The notes under the pieces are model-generated. The model saw nothing but the letters and a program-made list of their open reading frames with translations. It was not told where the DNA came from and did not search any database. Made by a program: the position numbers and the translations under genes. From a virus: a DNA stretch of 60,247 nt. The stretch spans positions 1 through 60,247 of IMG/VR virus record IMGVR_UViG_3300023118_000002; one strand, given 5' to 3'. Position 1 is the stretch's first letter; every line of letters starts with the position of its first letter. Shown here piece after piece: positions 55,234 through 60,247 of this stretch.

Positions 55234-56130
55234 TTAGATCTTGTCGTAGATCACCCCGTCGACGTTGAAGTCGAGCCAGATGTTCTTTTCCCAACCGTTG
55301 ATGAAGTTGCGCTTGGACTGAGTGGATGCGTCATACAGACCAAAGTCGATGAAGTTGTCACCGTCCTTGCTGATGATCCATCCCACAACTGCACCTTCAG
55401 GGGTGTGCGGGAATCCGAGACGCTCATAAACCTCATTGAGGAAGATGTGCCCGGTTGCAAGCAGCTTGTCATTGAGTCGGTTCTGCTCGGACGTCAAGAA
55501 GAACTGGTTGTAACCAGCTCCATCCTGCCAGTAGTCATTACCCTCATCAAAGACACGAGCGTACTTGCTCATCTTGGTCGGGTCGACCTCAGTGACCACA
55601 GTCTTCTTACCGTCAGGACCCTTCTCCGAAGACTCGGTGATGCCCAGTCGGTAGTCCCGATCTTTGTCTGCACCGAGGTCCTCGATCACACGAGCACGGT
55701 AAGCCGCGAAGCTCTTCTCAACTGCGTTGTATGCAGCGACAAGTGCGACGTTACGCTTACGCATGATGCCGTGACCTGCAAGGATTGCTCCAGCACCGGA
55801 GATAAAGAGGGACGTAGCAGGGCCATAGAGCTTGGTGAACTCCAGCACGTTTCTCAAATATACTCTGTAAAGCTGGCGCTTGTAGTTGGCCTCGGTGTAC
55901 TCTTCAACCTCGTCAGGGTTTTCCTGAGAGAGAGCATAAGACTGCTTCGTGTCGTTGACACGGCGCTCAGCACGAGCAACCGTTTCTTCAAGACGAAGGG
56001 TAGAACGAACCGCGAGAAAAGCTCCGGCGGACATACTGACAAGACCAACGCCCGTCAGAATCTCCGGCGCGTACTTCTTGACCAGCAGCCCACCTCGGCC
56101 TACAACACCGTTGAGGCTAGTTGGTACCAT
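55234..56130 (-). CDS. Membrane protein of the DUF6353-like phage family (paralogue 2, about 298 aa)
   Basis: Two membrane helices (about residues 22-43 and 107-130) with a charged coil between, then a soluble domain with HIFLNEVYERLGFPHTPEGAVVGWI and the end WEKNIWLDFNVDGVIYD. The layout matches the paralogue at 2877..3671. I recall this family (DUF6353) from many phages; in Firmicutes phages it lies near the IPNDDNR and SVADLYDL families, as here. Function unknown. Confidence 0.8.
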   Translation of the reverse strand: MVPTSLNGVVGRGGLLVKKYAPEILTGVGLVSMSAGAFLAVRSTLRLEETVARAERRVNDTKQSYALSQENPDEVEEYTEANYKRQLYRVYLRNVLEFTKLYGPATSLFISGAGAILAGHGIMRKRNVALVAAYNAVEKSFAAYRARVIEDLGADKDRDYRLGITESSEKGPDGKKTVVTEVDPTKMSKYARVFDEGNDYWQDGAGYNQFFLTSEQNRLNDKLLATGHIFLNEVYERLGFPHTPEGAVVGWIISKDGDNFIDFGLYDASTQSKRNFINGWEKNIWLDFNVDGVIYDKI

Positions 56131-56422
56131 CATTTTTCTCCTTCATTTCTATTTCTAGTTGTTTCTCTTCCGGAGTCTTAGGTCGGACTCGGAATTCTTG
56201 TCGAACGCTGAATCTGTGATCCTCTTCTACAAGGATGTTATCAGCTCGGATGATTGTGACGGGGTATTCTTCGATCACGTAGTAAAGCGCAAATACTTCA
56301 GGAGACAGACCAGACGCATGGACCATCGCCTCAAGCCATTGCTCTTTGTCGTAAGCGATCGAGTCAACGATGTTCATGACGAACTCTTGAAACTGGAAAG
56401 GCCCGTCTCCTGTGTCAGGCAT
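56117..56422 (-). CDS. Hypothetical protein (101 aa)
   Basis: A soluble protein with FQFQEFVMNIVDSIAYDKEQ and a Glu/Lys-rich C-terminal helix (EEKQLEIEMKEKNDGTN). The ATG lies inside the end of the upstream gene (8-nt overlap). The longer frame would overlap the upstream gene by more than 200 nt, so I chose this ATG. Confidence 0.55.
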   Translation of the reverse strand: MPDTGDGPFQFQEFVMNIVDSIAYDKEQWLEAMVHASGLSPEVFALYYVIEEYPVTIIRADNILVEEDHRFSVRQEFRVRPKTPEEKQLEIEMKEKNDGTN

Positions 56423-56669
56423 TTGGGTGATCTTCAGCCAAGCCGGGTCGGATACTTCCAATAGGCCCGTGATCGGTAAGCCCTCCGGCGTTGACCATGA
56501 ACTCGGAAGCGGGGGACAGCCCGTATAGACTCTGTCCGCTTTTAAATTCGAACCCAAGAGTCTCAAGATCTCCTGATTTGACGTTTCGCCGCTCGTTAAC
56601 TTTTGAAACGGTACCGAATCCTGCGACATAATCACCTACCGCTATCTCACTTGCTGGGATGTTTAGCAT
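56415..56669 (-). CDS. Hypothetical protein (84 aa)
   Basis: Beta-rich start (MLNIPASEIAVGDYVAGFGT) and a Gly-rich end. ATG overlaps the TAA of the 48-aa gene (TAATG) after GGAGAAAGAAGATC. The I-x-V-G-D-Y-V-x-G-x-G pattern suggests a small barrel-like nucleic-acid or hub protein. Not recognised. Confidence 0.6.
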   Translation of the reverse strand: MLNIPASEIAVGDYVAGFGTVSKVNERRNVKSGDLETLGFEFKSGQSLYGLSPASEFMVNAGGLTDHGPIGSIRPGLAEDHPNA

Positions 56670-56815
56670 TAGATCTTCTTTCTCCACATAAGGGGCTCGT
56701 GCATAGAATCTGCAAATTCCCAACCCGCTTCAAAAAGAATCTTGACGACATCTTGAGGTAGACCTGAGATGACAGAAACATTCTCGATGATCTCTGCCTG
56801 CAGCGAAATATCCAT
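56669..56815 (-). CDS. 48-aa microprotein
   Basis: The frame MDISLQAEIIENVSVISG... PLMWRKKI is a short helical protein that starts at the TAATG overlap with the stop of 56815..57489 and ends at TAATG with the next gene. Double overlap in both directions supports it. No motif recognised. Confidence 0.6.
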   Translation of the reverse strand: MDISLQAEIIENVSVISGLPQDVVKILFEAGWEFADSMHEPLMWRKKI

Positions 56816-57489
56816 TATCGGATAGGCTTAGTCGCCGGCAGATCAAGCACGAATCCGTCTCGAACACTGGTGATAGTGGCACCACGCAAGTCGAACCACC
56901 CCCACTTGTCATCTGCATAGCTGCCCGTGATCTGCACAAGCTCATACAGATCGGACACCGCTGCTACATCGTAACGATCTACGATATCGATGAGGCTTGA
57001 CAGAACCAGCTCTGCCTCGGCACGGGTTTGAAGCACGATGTTGTCGAAGTTGTGAGTAGCCATATCTCGTGATGAGATCTCCCTTGAAGGGGTTGTGGTA
57101 CCACCATTACGACTGATCAAGTTATAGTTAACCTGACCTGGACGGCGACTTCCGTTACCGGGAATCCCAACACTCTGTCCGAACAGAGCACGGTTAGCAC
57201 CCTGTGAGATCATGTCAAATATAACTGTCTTGATAGCCGGCACTGCCACCTCAAAGAGGAGATAGTCACCAACACCGCGTGCATCATCACCTGTAAAAGC
57301 CTGACGAAGACGCGATGCGAGCTTTGGCTTCTGCTTAACCGCTGTCACACCCTCGAGAGGAACGATCTTAGGCTTAACTTTGCCCTCTTCGGTTGCGCCC
57401 TCTTTGCTTTTCTTGCTGTTGGGTGGGAATGCGGCACGGTTAACTCGAGCTGGATCAACCAAGGGGGTCTTTTCTTCATTTTCAGGCAT
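56815..57489 (-). CDS. Conserved phage protein of the SVADLYDL type (224 aa)
   Basis: LLFEVAVPAIKTVIFDMISQGANRALFG, NYNLISRNGGTT, NFDNIVLQTRAEAELVLSS and VAAVSDLYELVQITGSYADDKWGWFDLRGA are blocks that I recognise from a conserved phage protein of Firmicutes (usual form VSVADLYDLVG...NYTDNKYGW). N-terminal ~65 residues are a charged linker. It has no clear enzyme motif. Together with the IPNDDNR and DUF6353 families it marks a module that is shared across phage groups. Confidence 0.8.
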   Translation of the reverse strand: MPENEEKTPLVDPARVNRAAFPPNSKKSKEGATEEGKVKPKIVPLEGVTAVKQKPKLASRLRQAFTGDDARGVGDYLLFEVAVPAIKTVIFDMISQGANRALFGQSVGIPGNGSRRPGQVNYNLISRNGGTTTPSREISSRDMATHNFDNIVLQTRAEAELVLSSLIDIVDRYDVAAVSDLYELVQITGSYADDKWGWFDLRGATITSVRDGFVLDLPATKPIR

Positions 57490-57511
57490 GTTTTGTCCTT
57501 TTGCTTAGAAA

Positions 57512-57541
57512 AGCTAAATGGGTTGTTATACCCACCTAGCT
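57512..57541 (-). terminator. Hairpin with internal mismatch before 56815..57489
   Basis: Stem AGCTA (57512-57516)/TAGCT (57537-57541), two mismatched bases, then TGGGT/ACCCA around a 6-nt loop. It lies between the stop of 57548..57925 and the next gene. Weak stem; may be a leader element. Confidence 0.5.
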
Positions 57542-57547
57542 AAGTTA

Positions 57548-57925
57548 CTACTGGTTGTCCGACTCAGGCTTGTTGTCGTCCTGCTTTTTCTGGAGATCTT
57601 CGTCTGATGCGTGAAGAAGCTCCTTCTCCCAATCAGCCAAAGGCTCTTTATCACTCGGCTCGATTGCGTGATCGGCTTTCGGGTTGAACAGAGCGCTCAC
57701 CTTTTCTGCGTAGTTGTCGATCTGACTGGAGACGTGCTTTGCGGAAAGATCGCCCAGAACACCGGACAATCCCCAGCCTCCGATGGAGACCATGACTTTC
57801 TGGATCTTGCCAGAATCAAGGGGCGTAGTTGCCTTAACGAGATTGCCGACGACTGCTCCGACGCCGGCGCTTACTGCGAGTTCAGCTACACCTTTCAGAA
57901 GGCTAAGCTTGTTGATTGTTGCCAT
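57548..57925 (-). CDS. Membrane-associated small protein (125 aa)
   Basis: Residues ~8-32 form a hydrophobic Ala/Val/Gly segment (KGVAELAVSAGVGAVVGNLV), then a second Gly-rich segment (VMVSIGGWGLSGVLGDLSA), then an acidic hydrophilic tail. A perfect promoter of the conserved family lies 49 nt upstream, and TCTTGAAAGGAGAACA precedes ATG. Its style matches the small membrane-protein set at 2.4-6.8 kb. Confidence 0.7.
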   Translation of the reverse strand: MATINKLSLLKGVAELAVSAGVGAVVGNLVKATTPLDSGKIQKVMVSIGGWGLSGVLGDLSAKHVSSQIDNYAEKVSALFNPKADHAIEPSDKEPLADWEKELLHASDEDLQKKQDDNKPESDNQ

Positions 57926-57973
57926 GTTGTTCTCCTTTCAAGAGACAAATATAAAGCACCGGTTAGGGTCCTT

Positions 57974-57999
57974 CGTTATAGTGCATGTTATTTGTGCGA
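57974..57999 (-). promoter_or_regulatory. Phage promoter, TCGCA-N5-AACA-N5-TATAACG
   Basis: On the minus strand: TCGCA, CAAAT, AACA, TGCAC, TATAACG. It starts 5 nt before the stop of the lipoprotein gene and drives 57548..57925. It is the only copy of the family in this part of the genome. Confidence 0.75.
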
Positions 58000-58003
58000 A
58001 TGT

Positions 58004-58534
58004 TTACTTACTCGTGAAGATGGCGTTCTTGTACTCGAAGCTGGGGGAGTAGGCGATCGTGATATCTGCGGCGTCAGCAACGCTGAAAGCCTCGTTCCAC
58101 TTCATCGTCTGTCCAGCAAGAAGCGGGCCAGCGGGGGTGTCGCCGATGTTCTGACCGAAGTCCGAGATCGCTGCAGCCTGCTGTCCACCGGAGGTAGCTG
58201 TGGGCCACCCAGCCTGGTCGAGAGTCTTGTCCGAGTTGTTGGTAACTACGAGAGTGACCTGAATATAAGTCATTCCAGCAGTCGCTCCAGCCGCCTCAGG
58301 AGAAGGCGTGTATGGCGCTGCAGGGCTCACCGAGACGCTGACACCGTCCTTGTAGGTCACTACCTCGCCGAACTTCTTGACCAAAGGATCGGTCACAGGA
58401 GCAGGTGCCGGCTTCTCAACGGTTGCCGAGGAGGCCTTGGGATCTGCGTGGGTGGAACCCTGAACGGCGCATCCTGACATCAGGAGAACGACGGGGAGGG
58501 CGATTGCGATGCTGATTTTCTGGATGGTGTTCAT
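58004..58534 (-). CDS. Secreted lipoprotein with DUF4352-like domain (176 aa)
   Basis: Lipobox VVLLMSGC at residues ~15-22 after a basic start, so signal peptidase II cleavage and lipidation of Cys22 are expected. A linker follows, then a DUF4352-like immunoglobulin domain (FGEVVTYKDGVSVSVSPAAPYT..., YIQVTLVVTNNSDKTLD). Phage lipoproteins on the outer face of the membrane often block DNA entry of other phages; I infer superinfection exclusion here. ATG follows TCTTGAAAGGAGAAACCTAAA. Confidence 0.85.
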   Translation of the reverse strand: MNTIQKISIAIALPVVLLMSGCAVQGSTHADPKASSATVEKPAPAPVTDPLVKKFGEVVTYKDGVSVSVSPAAPYTPSPEAAGATAGMTYIQVTLVVTNNSDKTLDQAGWPTATSGGQQAAAISDFGQNIGDTPAGPLLAGQTMKWNEAFSVADAADITIAYSPSFEYKNAIFTSK

Positions 58535-58668
58535 TTTAGGTTTCTCCTTTCAAGAGAATTTATTTGTTGGTAAAAGTGTCGTTTTTATTACATAGCCTGG
58601 CAGGGCTTGTAACTGACCAGCTCACTTTAAGGCTGGAGGACGACATTCCCATCTGACTGCCATCAGCG

Positions 58669-58758
58669 TGCCCGCCCAGGGACTCGAACCCTGGATCTGT
58701 CAGAGGATATGAACATTATTTAGAGGTTCATACTTGAAGACGCTACCGTCTCGCGGGC
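58669..58758 (-). tRNA. tRNA-like element, class II-like with odd anticodon loop
   Basis: On the minus strand 90 nt fold as a tRNA: acceptor GCCCGCG/GGCGGGC plus discriminator A (one G-G mismatch), a reduced D arm, a 7-bp anticodon stem (TATGAAC/GTTCATA) with an 11-nt loop (CTCTAAATAAT), a short variable hairpin (TCTGACAGA), and a canonical T arm CAGGG-TTCGAGT-CCCTG. CCA is not encoded. The loop does not give a clear anticodon, so it may be a degenerate or special-function tRNA. Confidence 0.5.
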
Positions 58759-58762
58759 TACC

Positions 58763-58802
58763 TCTCATCGCCTATCTTGAAAGGAGGTTTGTGGCGATGA
58801 GA
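58763..58802 (-). terminator. Inverted repeat after 58809..59501
   Basis: Arms 58763-58772 and 58793-58802 (TCTCATCGCC and GGCGATGAGA) form a perfect 10-bp stem with a 20-nt loop. It lies between the stop of 58809..59501 and the tRNA-like element and may terminate transcription or mark a processing site. Confidence 0.6.
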
Positions 58803-58808
58803 AACTTG

Positions 58809-59501
58809 TTACTGCTGCGGTGCCTGGCCCGGGAAGAGATCCGTGCGAGGTGTGGACTGCTGAGTTACACCTTCCGCCGGAACTGCCGCATCTGGAACCG
58901 GAGTTCCACCGTAAGGGTATCCGTCAGGTCCAGCAGTCGGTGTCTGATACTGCTGAGGAGGCTGAACTTCCTGGGGCGCGGAGAACTGTACAGGCTGAGC
59001 GGGGGCAGTATCCTGCTGTCCCTGAGGAACTCCAAGACTTCCGGGGGTACCTGCTCCGCCCGCAACCGGAGGAGTAGGCCGCTCGGTGTTTGCACCAGGC
59101 CGAAATCCCTTGACTGCCTGTGCCTCACGATTCTTCGCAGCAATGTCTGGAGGAAGAATTGCGTTGATGAACTCCGCGGAATATCCACCGTTCTGAAGGA
59201 GCTCCATGATGAGAACAGAGTACGGCTCCGAGTTCTCAAAGCGAGCCCAGACCTCGTCGGACTTGAAGAAGGATTCACCATCCTCGCTCTTCTCACCATA
59301 GGTCCACTTGAGGATCTTGCGGAACTCCGGCATAACGACAGAGCCCTTATCTGAGGCACTGATCTTAGCCAGGGTCTCTGACCAGGTTCCATCGGACTCG
59401 AGCTCACGCATGGCAAGCTCGGCCTTGGTCAAGTTGAAGTAGAAATCTTTCGTGACCTGCTGGCCGTTGAAGTTGGTGTATGTAATCGGCTTGACGAGCA
59501 T
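58809..59501 (-). CDS. Conserved phage protein with TYTDFNG-type N-terminal domain (230 aa)
   Basis: Residues 1-125 hold ITYTNFNGQQVTKDFYFNLTKAEL, RKILKWTYGEKSEDGESFFKSD and LIMELLQNGGYSAEFINAILP, a domain that I recognise from Firmicutes phages (TYTDFNG...FYFNLT). The remaining ~100 residues are a Gln/Pro/Gly-rich linker (PVAGGAGTPGSLG...). This is one of several shared families of this region. Function unknown; it may be a structural or chaperone-like protein. Confidence 0.75.
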   Translation of the reverse strand: MLVKPITYTNFNGQQVTKDFYFNLTKAELAMRELESDGTWSETLAKISASDKGSVVMPEFRKILKWTYGEKSEDGESFFKSDEVWARFENSEPYSVLIMELLQNGGYSAEFINAILPPDIAAKNREAQAVKGFRPGANTERPTPPVAGGAGTPGSLGVPQGQQDTAPAQPVQFSAPQEVQPPQQYQTPTAGPDGYPYGGTPVPDAAVPAEGVTQQSTPRTDLFPGQAPQQ

Positions 59502-59509
59502 TGTTTTCC

Positions 59510-59989
59510 TTAAATTGCGTTGTGGTCAAAGACCTGGTTTGCGGTTTTCTTGTAGGTGTCGACGTATGTTTGGTGCCGTGTGACATCGTGTGTGACTTCG
59601 AAATATAGCCCGTCACCTGGAACTGTGGTGGAGATCATTGCTTTCCAGTTGCCCAGAATATAGGTCCACCAGACAATGTAGAGCTGCTCGACCGTCAACT
59701 CGTCTTCACCAGATTCGGCTGTGACAACTGCGTGAGCACCAACTACATACTGCTTGGCGTAGCGAAGGAAACGGTTAGGATCTTTGTCGTAATCCGAGGT
59801 GTCTTCGAACGGGGGATCTGCCTTGGAGGCCCACTTGGGTACCGAACTTCCATCGGGAAGTTTATCAATAGCCTCCTTCGAACATTGGGGACATAGTCCA
59901 GGTCCACCACAGCGCGCTCGGACTCGCTTGTACGATTCATCGTCGCTTGATGTTCCCGGAATATGATGTCCGTGACTTGTTAGAGCCAT
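59510..59989 (-). CDS. Fusion: actinophage HGHHIPGT zinc-knuckle domain and DUF6275-like domain (159 aa)
   Basis: The N-terminus SHGHHIPGT then CGGPGLCPQC is typical of small actinophage proteins and binds zinc. From about residue 70 the sequence FLRYAKQYVVGAHAVVTAES, LTVEQLYIVWWTYILGNWKAMISTTVPGDGLYFEVTHD and YVDTYKK matches the DUF6275 family of Firmicutes phages. The join of the two is unusual. Function unknown. Confidence 0.75.
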   Translation of the reverse strand: MALTSHGHHIPGTSSDDESYKRVRARCGGPGLCPQCSKEAIDKLPDGSSVPKWASKADPPFEDTSDYDKDPNRFLRYAKQYVVGAHAVVTAESGEDELTVEQLYIVWWTYILGNWKAMISTTVPGDGLYFEVTHDVTRHQTYVDTYKKTANQVFDHNAI

Positions 59990-60165
59990 CTTGGGTCCCT
60001 TTCTTCATCTGCTGGTTGTGCTTTGACGATCTCTCGGTAAGTGTCAGTCCACTGGCGGCCTGTCCAAAAGCGATCGTGAGTCACACTCCAGATCTTGTAC
60101 CCGATGGAAGTGTCGTCTGGAGGGTTTTGCTCACTTTCCGGTAGCGCGTTAGTTACTTCATCCAT
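59980..60165 (-). CDS. Hypothetical protein (61 aa), crosses the circular join
   Basis: The protein (MDEVTNALPESEQNP..., YKIWSVTHDRFWTGRQWTDTY) is soluble and Trp-rich. Its first 15 codons lie in the 127-bp overlap that recurs at the left end. It precedes the DUF6275-like gene and overlaps it by 10 nt. The WTGRQWTDT block recalls short actinophage proteins; no function known. Confidence 0.65.
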   Translation of the reverse strand: MDEVTNALPESEQNPPDDTSIGYKIWSVTHDRFWTGRQWTDTYREIVKAQPADEERDPRWL

Positions 60166-60247
60166 TAGATAGTGGCTCTAGGAAACGCGTAGATAAAGAG
60201 CACAATACCCAGTACAAGGTTGAATGCTCCGATGAGAGACAGCCCGG
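60121..60247. repeat. 127-bp terminal direct repeat, right copy
   Basis: Exact copy of bases 1-127; joins the two ends into a circle of 60120 bp. It contains the start of 59980..60165 and the 3' end of the gene seen complete at 45..251. Confidence 0.95.

Noticed and set aside
1-60247. CRISPR array
   Set aside because: I saw no regularly spaced 25-40-bp direct repeats. The only repeated long sequences are the terminal overlap and the 16-bp repeats at 37.7-38.0 kb.
1-60247. Lysogeny module (integrase, repressor, attachment site)
   Set aside because: I found no integrase catalytic motif, no repressor-like gene and no divergent promoter pair. The helix-turn-helix repeats belong to the RNA polymerase-like protein.

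Overview
The window is one complete genome of a tailed dsDNA phage (siphovirus layout) with long-tail, HK97-fold capsid and lysis genes. Bases 1-127 recur exactly at 60121-60247, so the contig is a closed circle of 60120 bp with a 127-bp end overlap; this is most simply an assembly overlap. Every convincing gene lies on the minus strand, so transcription runs right to left. No integrase, excisionase or repressor is visible, which suggests a strictly lytic phage. The host is probably an actinobacterium: one phage protein carries an LASTG sorting signal of the LAXTG type read by class E sortases, the tail has a ReqiPepy6 Gp37-like protein, and several small proteins are of actinophage type (HGHHIPGT start, PVDPMDDLQCDSC, HIDDPTPHPAYDD). 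Base composition is about 50% G+C by eye.

Layout in the direction of transcription. (1) 59989-53383: conserved but uncharacterised membrane and soluble proteins, many of which I recognise from phages of Firmicutes, plus a lipoprotein and a tRNA-like element. (2) 53358-47653: a 1278-residue replication protein fusing an SF3-type helicase, a PrimPol and a family B DNA polymerase, small genes, an Acb2/Tad1-like anti-defence protein, and a probable ssDNA-binding protein. (3) 47483-38009: about 30 small early genes, ThyX thymidylate synthase, a DUF3310 protein, an SF2 helicase and NUMOD4-type endonuclease-like proteins. (4) 38008-37615: an AT-rich repeat region with long inverted repeats and a promoter, the best origin or control-region candidate. 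(5) 37614-33746: VRR-NUC nuclease, Cas4/RecB-like nuclease, and a large protein with the DFDGD signature of two-barrel RNA polymerases. (6) 33594-30494: lysis genes (M15-type endolysin, membrane proteins), small terminase and HNH nuclease. (7) 30427-6825: connectors, head fibres, large terminase, portal, a fused protease/major capsid protein, three tail-tube paralogues, tape measure, distal tail proteins and a holin-like protein. (8) 6773-45: small membrane proteins, several with their own promoter, and a cell-wall-anchored surface protein.

Two signals tie the genome together. Eight promoters share TCGCA-N5-AACA-N5-TATAATG (small variations); six drive small membrane-protein genes between 4.1 and 6.8 kb, one the nuclease/RNA polymerase operon and one a membrane protein at 57.9 kb. 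The peptide L-A/S-H-Y/H-G, often extended as HYGVLGMHWG, occurs at the start of the RNA polymerase, at two places in a GNAT acetyltransferase and at the start of a small protein next to the terminase, and related LxH sites stud the capsid protease/scaffold region. I infer a signal for loading into, or proteolytic maturation inside, the capsid, so that the polymerase and the acetyltransferase may enter the host with the DNA.
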